Assembly: GCA_003049465.1 (NCBI GenBank)
Contig: PYSS01000002.1
Coordinates: 372,001-436,000, forward strand
DNA length: 64,000 nucleotides
Reading direction: 5' to 3'
Origin: Magnaporthiopsis rhizophila
Lineage: Eukaryota; Ascomycota; Sordariomycetes; Magnaporthales; Magnaporthaceae
In this document: piece by piece, positions 44,971 through 55,900 of the stretch
Numbering within the stretch: the first letter of the stretch is position 1
Layout: each line of letters begins with the position of its first letter
Notes under the pieces: model-generated
Databases searched by the model: none
Seen by the model: only the letters and a program-made list of their open reading frames with translations
What the model was told of the DNA's origin: nothing
Translations under genes and position numbers: made by a program

Positions 44971-45882
44971 TTTATGTAAAGCCTTGGGTTCCTCCTGTCG
45001 AAAAGAATTTTTTTTTTTTTCCCTTTTCTCCATCATCTCCTTCAGGTTTTAACACATCTCTCCTCCTGTGTTTCCTACAGTTTTTATATACACACAAAGC
45101 TACTTTTTGCTTTCTTCGGATCCCAAACCAATAAAACCCAACCAACCACCGCCAAGATGCAGATTTCCAAGATCGCCCTCCTTATGGCCCTGACCTCCAG
45201 CGGCGCCATCGCCGCCCCGCTCCAAGAGCCCGCGACATCCACGACAAAAACGGCCTGGTGGCACGCGCTGATTGGAACCACCGTTTTAAAGGTGATGAGG
45301 CTTGGAAGAACGATTTGCCTGAAAAGAGTAAAGGAATGTACAAAATTCTGGAGAGTCGCTACGAGGGACGGGGCCGGTCGAACGCCCAAAGGGAGGGGCG
45401 CCAGCAGGACAAGCCTCAGGGCTCCAAAAGTCCCGCCAATTATGCGACCAAAAACGACCCTACCAGCGCCGAGCAACACCAAACGTGGCTTAAAGGCAAG
45501 TATGGCAAAAAGGGCAGCAGCAGTTAGATTTAGTGCTTGGTCAAATGCCCCGTTACGGTGGTGGCAGGAACCCGTAACTGTCGAGCTCCACGCTTTCCCC
45601 CTCTCCTCGAAAAGCCCAATGCATCCGGGCGACGGCGTTGGCTTTTTTCCACTCTTTTTTCAGGGTCCTTGAATTCAAATCGTTTACCTCGTCTCCCGCG
45701 TCCATTTCTCCGTGGTGACAACATGCCCGTATTTCAGTGCCTCACGAGCCGGTAGATTGTAAGCCCAAAGAAACCGCCTTCACCAATAACACCGTCCCCT
45801 GGCAGGCACCTTAGAAGAGGCACCAAGGGCCTCAAGACGGAGAAGCCGATGCCGCGAGAAAAGACGAGCAGCAGGGCCCGCG
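44971..45882 (+). repeat. segmental duplication, copy 2 (secreted-protein locus)
   Basis: Partner of 27160-28142, in the same orientation and nearly 18 kb away, with the retroelement pair between them. It is not AT-shifted. Homology starts near TTTTATGTAAAGCCTTGG and ends near GACGAGCAGCAGGGCC. The 3' part (45528-45882) holds no gene and runs into the 3' flank of the kinase gene, where a run of A lies near 45947-45960. Confidence 0.85.
45157..45527 (+). pseudogene. frameshifted copy of the lysine-rich secreted protein
   Basis: The signal peptide is intact (MQISKIALLMALTSSGAIAAP, then LQ, ending at 45225). Next, 63 nt present in the 27348 gene are replaced by 2 nt, a net loss of 61, which throws the frame. 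From 45228 the homologous sequence continues in another frame without interruption (ARDIHDKNGLVARADW, then KGMYKILESRYEGRGRSN, to a Ser-rich end and stop at 45527). The deletion is the only frame break visible. In the first frame, ribosomes would read an unrelated tail to 45672. The TATA box of the intact copy is also altered here. A functional spliced form is not supported, as no GT..AG pair spans the break. Confidence 0.75.
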
Positions 45883-45965
45883 TCCAGCAGAATTTGCGCC
45901 GTCCCACTCTAGAAACTGACAGAAAGAAATCCCAGTGAAAAAAAAGAAAAAAAAAAAAAATAAAA

Positions 45966-47308
45966 TCATTTGGCCCCAAAGTCGAGTTTCCGGGCGACCT
46001 TTGCAGCCCTCGCATCGTCCAGCTGCCCTGGCTTCCGCGACTGGTCGGCGGCCGATTTCTTCTCGGCGCCCTTGCCCTTCTTTCTGGGCAGGTCCTCCTT
46101 GGCGGTGGGTTTCGGCTGGGAGCGCCACCAAGGGTGCCGCAGCATGTCCCTGGCGGTGATGCGCTTCCTGGGGTCAAGGGTGAGGGTCCTCATGAGCAGG
46201 TCCACGCCGTCGGCGCCCGCGGTGCCGAACGTGGCCATCATGCGCGCCTTGTCGGGCACCGGGTGTGGCGGGTCGGAGGGCGGGGTGTACATGTCCAGTT
46301 TTGACACGCCCGGCCAGTTATCCTCCGTCGGGCTCCCCAGCTCTGCGCAGACCATGGCCAGCTGCTCGAGCTCCGAGTTTCCGGGTAAGTAGGGCTTGCG
46401 TAAAACCAGCTCGGCAAAGACGCAGCCGATGGACCAGACGTCGACGGCGCCAGAATAATGGCGCGCGCCGTACAGCAGCTCCGGTGGGCGGTACCAGCGC
46501 GTAATGACGTTTGCCGTCATGGCGCGGTACGGGTCCGAAAAGGAGCGGGCGAGACCGAAGTCGGCCAGCTTGACCTCGCCGTCGGCGGCGACGAGCAGGT
46601 TGTTGGGCTTGATATCGCGGTGCAGCACGTAGTTCTCGTGGCAGAACCAGACGGCCCGCGTCAGCATGCCCATCCAGGCCTTGACGTCGGCGCCGCCGTA
46701 GATGACGCCGTCCGTGTCCCGGATCAGCATCTCGAGGTCTCCGAGCGGGAGGAACTCGAGCACCAGGCACAGGTTCTGGCTGTTGGACGAGTAGACGGAT
46801 CTCAGGGCGATGATGTTTGGGTGCGACAGCTCCTGCAGGTGTTTGAGCTCGCGCACGGCGTCGGGCGCCATGCCGTCCGTGTACTCCTTTTGCACCTTGA
46901 TCATCTTGATGGCCACGATGTTGGAAGGCTTGGCGCGCTCGTAGCCTTTGTGGACGATGGCGTAGGTTCCCTCTCCGAGGAATTCGGCTTTACGATATCG
47001 GCGCACATGTCAGCTCGAGCTATCCATGCGATTCCCGCGGCCCAGGCCTTACTGGTAACGTATTTGTTCGCCTCGGCCCGGTTCATCTGCTCAATCAGGT
47101 CACCTGCGGGCAGGCCGGCGGCGCCGGCAGCAGCAGCAGCGGCAGCGGGCTTCGGCTTGAGCTGCTGCTTCGGGATCGAGCTCGGGGTGCCATTGGCGGA
47201 GGAGACGGCCGACAGCTGGCGCTTGAGCGGCGACGACGTCGACCGCTGCTGAGCGGCCGCGGCTACCGCCGGGTCGAGGGGAGGAGGTATCAGCGGTGAC
47301 ACGGCCAT
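45966..47308 (-). CDS. KIN28: CDK7/Kin28-type cyclin-dependent kinase (TFIIH), 425 aa
   Basis: Two exons: 47053-47308 and 45966-46987, with a 65-nt intron (GTAAGG donor, TAAAG acceptor, internal CTGAC). The joined frame reads NKYVT-TEF-LGEGTYA, which keeps the family spacing between KYV and the glycine loop. Hallmarks: glycine loop LGEGTYAIV at about residue 89, VAIKMIK, helix-C motif MAPDAVRELKHLQEL (Kin28/CDK7-like rather than PSTAIRE), catalytic HRDIKPNN, DFGLARSF and T-loop MTANVITRWYRPPELL. Known role: as the TFIIH kinase with cyclin H and Mat1/Tfb3, it phosphorylates the RNA polymerase II C-terminal domain. An Ala/Pro-rich extension of about 80 residues precedes the kinase, longer than in yeast. 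The C-terminal tail is Lys-rich and basic. Confidence 0.93.
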
Positions 47309-48603
47309 GGCGGATCGGGTGGAGGGAGACGCGCGTGTCGCGATGTGTGGGTTGTTTTCGTGGTGCTCATTGTGTTGATTGAGCTCACAGTGTTGGTAGA
47401 GCGGTGTCCCGGCGTTCCAGCCCTGCGGGCGGCGCTGCTGTGGAGGCGGCGGGGATTCCAAATGGAGCTCAACCATTGGACGGAAATCGCAGCCTGGCTC
47501 GCTGGGGCCCAGCCTTGCATCTTCCATTCCATCGTCCAGCCCAAACGGCCAGACGGTAATCCGGGCCGCAATTCAATTGAAAACCGTAATCGGCAAATAA
47601 ACATCACCAGACTAAGCGCTGACGTCGACGGGGCCCCAAGGATCTGGGTGTGGCCCGTATTCACAACTCGTTTTGCACCCAACGTCTGCGCTTCGCCCAA
47701 AACAGCAAGCAATCACGCCAGCGTCCTGCGTTGAGGGATGGCGCCAGCCTCCCGACGCGCAAGGCATGATCAGGACACTGCCAGGCAGTGCATCAAACCT
47801 GTTCGACCCAAGCAATAATTAACTTGTCAGGGGTTTCTTCCGATCTTCTCTCCCTCGTTTTTCTGCCGTATCGACGAACGGCACGGACCCTTGATCAAGG
47901 CCGCAACTCCGCTGATGTGGCGTGCTCCACAGCCAGTGGGGGCCGCCAGCCGTTGGCCCAGGCCTCAATTTTCTGATGACAGCAAGCCGCCCAAGTGACG
48001 TCATGCCGTGGCATTTGCCCTGCGAAGACGCATCCCAAATACACGAACAACGGGCAACGACCCTCAGTCCCATGCTCCTCTTCTAGCCTTTTCATCTTCC
48101 TTCCTGTGACCGCTTCTCTCATCTGCTATATCTGGCAGGCCGAATCCTGCTCGACCCGCATACTAAATCTTGAAAGTGGTAGTGCCCTTTGCTTCCGCCT
48201 CCACAACCGCTCCCGATTCCCAGAACCTGCCCCATCCACCACGTTAGCGGGATCATCGGACGACGGCCACTGCATCCGTCCAACCAGCCAATCGGCGCTG
48301 CAAAACCTCAACGCCACCCCATCGTCCGCTCTGGGCTGCGAGAGTCAACGTCGTGCATGGAACAAGGGTCTTTCAGGGTCCTGTTGTCCAACCTGCAGAC
48401 ACCTCGTGTCTTTTAAGTATCGTCAAGTCCGCCAGCCATCCAGTGCGCAACACAACCTCGTAGCTTTGTGCTTGGACTTTCTCTCCCTCAGTCGCTACCG
48501 CCACATCTATCACTTGCGCTCACAGGGTCACCGACCTGGATCCTGTACTCCAAAGAACTTGAGGTGTACCACAATCCGTTGATTTCTGCCTCAGACCACC
48601 ACA
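47309..48603. promoter_or_regulatory. divergent promoter interval between KIN28 and the Sfk1-like gene
   Basis: 1.3 kb between two outward-facing start codons. An upstream in-frame extension of the kinase frame (to 47527) has no reason to be preferred over the ATG at 47308. Frames near 47995-48582 look random. CT-rich stretches near 48460-48500 fit a 5' leader of the rightward gene. Confidence 0.5.
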
Positions 48604-49600
48604 ATGATCCGATTATCATACTGGGTTGGTTGCCTACCCCACGCCGTCCTCTAGCCTGGAGACTCAGCGCACGCGTACTCATCGTACATGTGTCACATAG
48701 ATCCTCCCCATAATCTCGGGGACGGTATGGCTGGGCACGCTGCTCGGCCTGCTGCTCCATTGGATCGTCGGAACGAACAGAACGTTCTATCCGAGCATGA
48801 GCGAAGATCAATATATCGCTTACATCAGTGATGTTGGCGCTAGCGAGCTGAAGCCGCTCTTTGTCACGGGATGTGTCATCACCAGTGTCTTCCTCGACGC
48901 CGGCTTTCTCGCCGACCGCTGGCTGCGCCACAAGGGTCGCCTCGTGCCCAATATCAGCCTCACCGAAAAGGTCCTTTCGGCCCTGACGGTCTTTTTCGCT
49001 CTCGTCGGTACCGCCGGGCTCATCCTTTTGGGCGTGTTTGACACCCTGCACTTCTCCATGCTGCACCGCATCTTCTTGGCCCTCTTCATGGGTGGATACG
49101 CCCTGAGCGCCGTGTTCATCTGCTGGGAATACCAACGCCTGGGTCAGAACAGGGAGCACCGCATCCTGCGCGTCTCCTTTTGGATCAAGCTCGCCTTTGT
49201 CATCACCGAGGTGCTGCTGTCGGTCGGCTTCGGGGTCGCGCTCAGGACGCGCAACCAGAACTCGGGCGCTGTCCTCGAATGGGTCATCGCCTTCATCTTC
49301 ACCTTATACATCTTTTCCTTCTTTGTTGATCTCTACCCGGCGGTTTATACTGGTCGTAGGGGTGTTAGCGCCCACCGCCGGCACGGCCCCTCGGACGCCT
49401 TCAGGACCAAGGGCATGCCCGAGACGACGCACCAGTCGTCTTCTTCTATGTCCCAGCGGAGGCCGATCGATGAAGAGAGTGGGAGGCCCGACTCGTTCCC
49501 CATGCGCAACGGCGGGAGCAATGGGGAGTACCGGACGGCCGCTCGGACCTACGAGAACGGTACGGCGCCGATGCCGCGGCCCCCTCCACAGGACTTCTAG
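48604..49600 (+). CDS. FRAG1/DRAM/Sfk1-family membrane protein, 306 aa
   Basis: Two exons: 48604-48624 (only seven codons, MIRLSYW) and 48701-49600, with a 76-nt intron. The donor is GTTGGT, unusual but giving phase 0; the acceptor is CATAG. Joining yields SYW-ILPIISGTVWLGTLLGLLLHWI, the expected first membrane segment of the family. Further hydrophobic segments follow at LFVTGCVITSVFLDAGF, VLSALTVFFALVGTAGLILLG, IFLALFMGGYALSAVFI, LAFVITEVLLSVGFG and VIAFIFTLYIFSFFVDL. A cytosolic Ser/Arg/Pro-rich tail of about 80 residues ends the protein. Relatives include yeast Sfk1, linked to plasma-membrane phosphoinositide and lipid organisation, and animal DRAM. An ATG inside exon 2 (48797) would lose the first membrane segment, so the spliced model is preferred. 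Confidence 0.85.
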
Positions 49601-51169
49601 TTCAATTTTTGGTGGGGGGATTGGGGCCGTGGACCTGGCGAAATCTGGAGGGAGTCGCCTTTGATAACGCCCGAAGATGTCACCCCGGAGTCGAGCGGTC
49701 AGAGTTCGCTAGCAGGAAAGATACCCGATACCCCCAGAGTGCTTCGAGAAACGAAGCCTTGGCCATGAAACGATTTCTCCCGCAGGAAGTTCCTCCGATT
49801 ACGCTTTGGCTTTTTTCTCTGCTCAGCGGCTATTTTAGGAGCTGGCGTTAATGGGGCGGCGTGCCTGGCAGCTTTATTCCTGGTGTCTTCTGCCATGATA
49901 GTTGCTGATTCATTCCCTACATATCGTACACATTATAGTCTAGACCTATGTAAATCAAATTTTAGTGTTTATTAAATAGGGGAGCATTCCTCCTAGGCTG
50001 TTCAGGACATTGATTCGAACGTGGTTGGGCAGTGACGGCGAAGGCACTTGATACCATGGCTTTGAACCGCACCTTGCTGAATGATCATGTTCGCGACTTT
50101 ACTGTAGACGTCGCGGGTACACGTTGGAATGCCCTCGCGGTGGGTTTCGGGACGAGGCCCAGCTGGAGCTATCCATAATTAAATAAGCGGTCCAGTTTGG
50201 TGCACAGAAAAGAGCTTGCTGATAGGTAGTTGACATCCAACGGGCGCTGACTGCGGTTTTGCGCGTTTACTCCATCCATACGTGTAACCTCGCGAGCAAT
50301 TTTGGAGCCGCCGTGAGTGTCTGGATATGGACACCACCAAGATGGCTTGCAAAATAAAGGGCTCTGCTATGCTTGAACAAAGGCCATGATCCCAAGTTGG
50401 TCACGTAGGAAAAGCATAAGTGCCCGGCGGTGTCTACGCAGTGCAAGGAAATCCCCAGAATATACTGGTCTCAGGTCTGGGGTGGCCGAGGCGAAGAAGA
50501 ACCACGTTGTCTTCCTTCGAAGTGGGCCCATGTACGGAAGCTTCCTCATCGTGGATGGCAGATTGTTATTTGATCGTCAGATAGAAGTGAAGGACAATGG
50601 TATCTGGAGCACAGTTACAAGCCAGACTAGCTGTTTGGCCCCCAGTCCGTTCTTAGAATTGGGGCGAGGTGCAGAGTCCCACCGTCCCGGCGCCAACGGC
50701 CGTGGCCAGATGCGCGCCAAGACTTCAGCCCCATTACTGAGATGGTTGTTGGTTCCAAAATTTTCTTTACCCCTAGCAAGCATAGTACGGTAGATGGTTC
50801 TAAATCTGGGGACCAGCCACGGACACCCCGCGCGGGCCCCGAACATCTTCCCCGGCTCCGGGCTATTCTTGTCAATGTCCAAGATGTAACATTGGGGCTG
50901 GGCGAGAGTGCCGTGTAGGAAGGATATAGACAGCCACAAGGCTGTGGAAATGGAACATCACAAAGCTCAAAACACCAAGATGCCAGGGCGCGGTGGTGAA
51001 TGCGTATATACGTCGCCCAAACTATATTATGATGGAAACAATCGGCCTTGTTGCAACAATTCGTTCCGCACTCACATGGCATTAGCACAGCAACCGCAGC
51101 TCTTCGACCCAGTATCATCAGATTTCTGTATTTTACATTCCGGTTCACTTTCACGGCTCACTTGGAACC
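49601..51169. other. gene-free interval
   Basis: The 3' UTR of the Sfk1-like gene, then about 1.3 kb of mixed composition with short frames (for example 50386-50793 and 50627-51154) that carry no motif. No transposon signature was recognised. Confidence 0.45.
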
Positions 51170-52329
51170 ACGCAGCTCGCCAGCCTCATCACACTCGCCG
51201 TCCTTTTCGTGGCAGCGGTCCAGTCCACACCCGTCGCCAAAAAGGGCAAAGCCAAGATGAACCCGGCAACACCTCAACCACCATCATCACGGACGGCGAC
51301 TCCCAACACCGCACCTGCAAAACCCCTCGATCCCACCAAGACAGGAGGAGGGTCAGCCCAGCAGGGCCAACCATCTACCACCAAAGCCACGTCCAACACC
51401 GTAACCAACACGTCCCCTAAACCCGCCACCGTCTCGCCAGGGGGAAACCCCCAACCTCAACAACCACCGCAACCAGGTCAAGGGGGTACCAAGCCGCCGC
51501 CGCCGCCGCCCAACGCAAAATGCCCCCCCGGCGCCGAAGCAGCGACGACGACGCCGCGGCCTCCCGAGGGTGGACTACCTGACGGAAAAGGAAGACTTCA
51601 ACGCCCTACCCAAGCACGTCGCCGACGACAAAGTATCGCTGTACACCAGGCCGGGGACGACGCCGAGCCGCCAAAAGCCGCTAGACCGACTGATCCCCAG
51701 TTCCCGGGTCATCGTCGTCGCCGGCTAGCAGCCAGTCCGTGCTCGTGACGTACGGCAACGAGCCCTTCCAGCTCGCAGCAAAGGGACCTGCCCTCTCCCG
51801 GTCATGTCGTCGTCGTCGTCGTGGCCACGCGCCGCAACGTCTGGTACGCGGCGATTTGCGGATGCGGGGGCTGTTCGACCTGCCTGTCCGGCCTGGCCAG
51901 GTTCGAAGCAGCGGTCAGGAAACTGCTCGCCCGCGGGGGGTGGCAACGGTTTGGCGGTTTCGTCCCGTTGCCGAAGACGCACAGCCGCGCCGACGCCGAC
52001 GCCGACGATGTCGTTTGGGTGCGCGCCGTGCTGCCCAACTCGCCGCCCGACTGGCTGCCCAAGGCGGACTGGGAGGCGAAAATGGACGCCCTGATGGAAA
52101 CGATTGTGAACCGCGCGGCCGCCGTGACGCACGCCGATCACCGGTTCTGGCGGGACCGGGTGGGGGATCGTCGGTCTGGTGGTGAAGAATGCGAGACGGC
52201 GTCTGCGCGGGGCAGGTTTTTTTGTTCGATTACGATCCGAGGTCAATGCTGGGCAACCAGGTGCGGGCCGTCATGGTGGCCGAGTATGAGATCTTTTACG
52301 ACGAGCGCTGGCCTTCGGTTTTGCCATGA
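51170..52329 (+). pseudogene. secreted-protein gene broken by several frameshifts
   Basis: Protein-like segments appear in succession in different frames. First is a signal-peptide-like LITLAVLFVAAVQSTPVAKK, followed by a Thr/Pro/Gln-rich linker to about 51550. Next is VDYLTEKEDFNALPKHV with RVIVVAG (51570-51727), then VLVTYGNEPFQLAAKG (about 51739-51800). Then comes NVWYAAICGCGGCSTCLSG through ARFEAAVRKLL to NHRFWRD-like sequence (to about 52160), and last AGQVFLFDYDPRS with VAEYEIFYDERWPSVLP to a stop at 52329. No GT..AG pairs account for the switches, several of which fall at C, G or T homopolymers. No start codon lies in frame with the signal. The family is not recognised. Recent decay and sequencing error at homopolymers are both possible. 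Confidence 0.55.
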
Positions 52330-52957
52330 ACGCTGGCTGGGTCGGGCTCGGTGGAATCGAGGTAGTGTTGGATATGTACGGGGCCGGGCCGGGAATGAAG
52401 AGCAGCGGTCTTCCTGCTGGGAAAGGGATTGGAACGTTTTGGAATTAAAATCTCAAGGTAAAGTCTACAGCTAGAAACAGTTGAAGAGATAGGTTCTATT
52501 CTCAACCGTCAAAACGCGCTTGGGCGAGCAGCTTGTCTTTTGAGTATAATTGCTGTGCCACGGCAAGTGGTAGTTCGCCTTCTCAAGCGCTTGACGTTTC
52601 GGTTTTTTTTTTTTTTTCCCAATTCCCTTCTTTACAATGCCGATTTTCCAATTCATCTTCTTCTAACTCCTTTAAAGCCCCTTTCTGGTTTTCTTCTTCT
52701 TTCGTAGACCCCCGCGTAGAATCGTCTCAGCGCCGTCGACGGAAGGAGTGATGAAATGCTGACCTCTGTGGCTTGGGAACTCGGCTGAGTGTATACAATG
52801 ACTTTTTCTCAGACCGAAAGATGGTTGCGAACGAAAATCAAAAGGCGTACGCGGCGAGCTGGGCTTTTATTACTACATCCTTGCTCCAGCCCAAATATGT
52901 GCATATAAACCTTAACAAAGTGATTACCACAACAACACCCGGTGAAAGCACCCAACA
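52330..52957. other. gene-free interval, 3' flank of the NLR-like gene
   Basis: Short frames only. A T-rich run lies at about 52603-52617. It probably holds the 3' UTR of the leftward NLR-like gene in its right part. Confidence 0.5.
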
Positions 52958-55900
52958 TTACCCCCCAGATGTCCCACTTGTCGTACTATAAGTTCTCCTC
53001 CCAGCCGCTCGCCCCAAAGCACCGGCTCCACCCCGCCTCCTCATCCGGCCGGATCCCTGTCCGGTGATGGACGAAGGAGAGTGCGAGCTGCTCTGCTGAT
53101 CGTCGCCCGTGGAGCCACCAAACGTCCATTCCAGCGCGTTCCTGATCACGCCGAGCTCCCCTTCCTGTGGGAAGATGACAGCCCCGTCGACCGTGAGGAC
53201 CGGGTCCGCCCCGTTGCTCGTGCTGATGAACTCGCGGGGCACGAAGAAGTGCCCGTTGGATGCCATCTCATCCGCGCTCTTGTTGCCGCCGACCGTGCTG
53301 CGCCTTCGCCTCACCACCCGCCTGAGGCCGCCGCCGCCGCCACCACCGCCGCCGCCGAGTGGGTTAGAGGCGGCGGCGGCGGCGGCGGTGGCGACGGAGC
53401 GCACCCAGAGGTCGTGGTCCAAAAAGACGGCACGGTCGCCGTAGAAGCCGTAAAAGGCCTTGACGCTTCGGTTTGTCAGCTGGCCTAGCGTATCTCCCAC
53501 CGCGGCTGTCTTAACCTTCGGTCCGTTGTCCGTCTCGAGGGCGGCGCTGATGGCCGAGGCTCGATAGAGGAGCAGCTTGGGCGCCTCGGGGTGTTCGAGG
53601 CTGCCCTCTAGCGTGACGGCGACGCAGCTTCCTGCCTTGTCGGTCGCGAGGCTCTGTATCACCAGCGATGTTGCCGACTCGGTGCCTCTGGCGGCGACTC
53701 GCCATCTGTGGAATAGGATCATCTCAGGCGCTGCGGTGCAGGTGTAGGCCTCGATCTCATGCGCACGAGCACCGAGAGCACAAACTGACCCATCCGGCAA
53801 GGTAACCCAGGCCCAGGCGCGGAACGGTTCATTGACGTCGTCAGACCGCAATACGTATTCCTCTTTTGAGGACAGGTCCACCAGCCTTGTTTCGAGACCC
53901 AAGGAAAACAGCAGCAGCGGTTGGTCTGGGTGGAGTATGAGGGCGAGAAGGGGTCCGTCGAGCTTCGTTTCATAGATGGGCATTTGGTCTACGGACCAAG
54001 GCGCTGGAGGCTCGGCCTGGCTCTGGTCTCTTGTGACGACGCGGACTTCGACCCGTCGATCTGAATCGGCGCTCGCAATGAAGGAGCTGGTCCAGGCAAT
54101 TTTGGTGACGTATGTACCCTTGGGGTGTGCATAGAGTGGCGACGAAGCGATGATTCCGGTGTGCAAGTCGCCGAGAGCGACGGTCCCATCGTTACGGCCG
54201 GCGAGGATACAGCCGGCACCTGGCGGAGCGATAACGTGCGTCACATCGAGAGTCTCTTGGTTGACAGACGCATCAGCAACTGGGACCAACGCTGTCACGG
54301 AATCACTGATGCTCGACTCCTCGGTCGCGGCTTTGCGCAGAAGCACCGAGGGCTCCCACACCTTGGTCTTGGTGTCTCGGATGTCGTAAAGCCGGCTGCC
54401 ATCGCCGCTGAAGGCCAGCGACCGCACCTCGGTCTCGGTAGAGCTAATACAGTACATGAGCGACAGGGTCTCAAAGTCCCAGAGCTTTATGACGCCGTGG
54501 GCATCCCCGGTAGCAAGGGTGTGACCGTCGGGGCTCGAGGAGAGGGCCAAGGCATTCCCGGCCACTGATTTGAGCTCGTGCTCTTCATCTGCCCAGCGGT
54601 CAAAGATGGCAAGCTCGCCGTCCTGGTACGACACTGCCAGGAGTTCGATGGCTGGGTTCGGGTTGAACAGGACCTCGGAAACAGACATGATGGGGTGCCC
54701 TGGGGTGTCCCGCCGAAGGTTGCAAACGCCAATCATCACATCTGGCTGCAGTCCCCAGATCTGGGGAGGTCTGCCTCGATGCGCAATCACGAGCAGTTCG
54801 GCATTGGGACAGATGTCGGCGTCGATGATGACCTGCCGGGCGCCGCGTTTGTGTGTCAAACTTTGAGCGGTAGTATTTGGCTCGTCAATCCTGATACCAT
54901 GCTTGGCGCTGAAGGCCGCAACGTTGCCGTGCTTGTCAACCGTAATTATGGAAGCGTCGTCTTCGGTGAAGGTGACGGTTGTCACGAGGCTTTTCGAGTC
55001 GCGAGCAATAGTCCACAGGCAGGTTCCATCGTCGACCTTCCACAACTTCATCCTGCTGAATCCGAAGGACACAAGCCGTCGTGAAGCGTGATCAAACTTC
55101 AAGCATCTGACGGGCTCACCGTGGTCGAGCTCGGCAGCCTGGTCGCAAGTACTCTGTCGATAAAGTTTGACGCATCCGGCCTTCATGCCTATTGCGAACC
55201 AACCATCGCAGCCTGTAAGACACACGGCACGACCCAGCCGATAGTCGATGTAGCGTATGCAATCGTCCCAGGTCTCGTTGGTGATTCCGGCCAGATGTAG
55301 CCCCTTGGCGCTGTTGCCAAACTCGCGATGTATGCCGGAAAGCGTGGGACACAAGGGAGGGACGACAAAGTGGATTGCCGAAGGGTCCTCGAGGAGACTA
55401 GTGCCGAACTTGAGCGCAATGCGCGCGAGGTCCGTCTGCCAGGCCTGGACGTTGCTGAACTGCCTTCCGATAGGAGACGTGTGCTTCACCCTCCGGTCGA
55501 GATACCGCTGCAGATTCCTCGACGCCCTTGCCAGGTGGTAGAGGTTCCCCTTCCGCCGCAGGACATGCTCTACCCATGACAGCACGTTGGATCCGAGAAA
55601 CTTGTCCAGGAGCAGGAACAGGTCGTCCGAAGCTGAGGACGACACGGCTAGGTGTTCGGACCACGAGGTGCACGCGTAGTCGGCAAACGCGGACTTCACC
55701 TTTACATTTGTAGAGGCCTTGGACGCAAACGCTGGGTGCCGAGGTGGGCGCATCTCATCGTCGATCAGGTATCCAAGGCAAACTGTGGCTAGTCGTTCGT
55801 GTGCGGTGCTTTTTTGCAGACGGAAGACGGATGTGCAGTCGTCGCTCAGGAGGAAGTCGCCAATGGTTGCGTGAACCAGTTGCACGTTCCCATGGGGGTC

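Noticed and set aside
46901..47527. A 208-residue frame including the kinase N-terminus as a separate gene
   Set aside because: It reads through the intron of KIN28; the GTAAGG donor at 47052 and the acceptor at 46988 join it to the kinase in frame.
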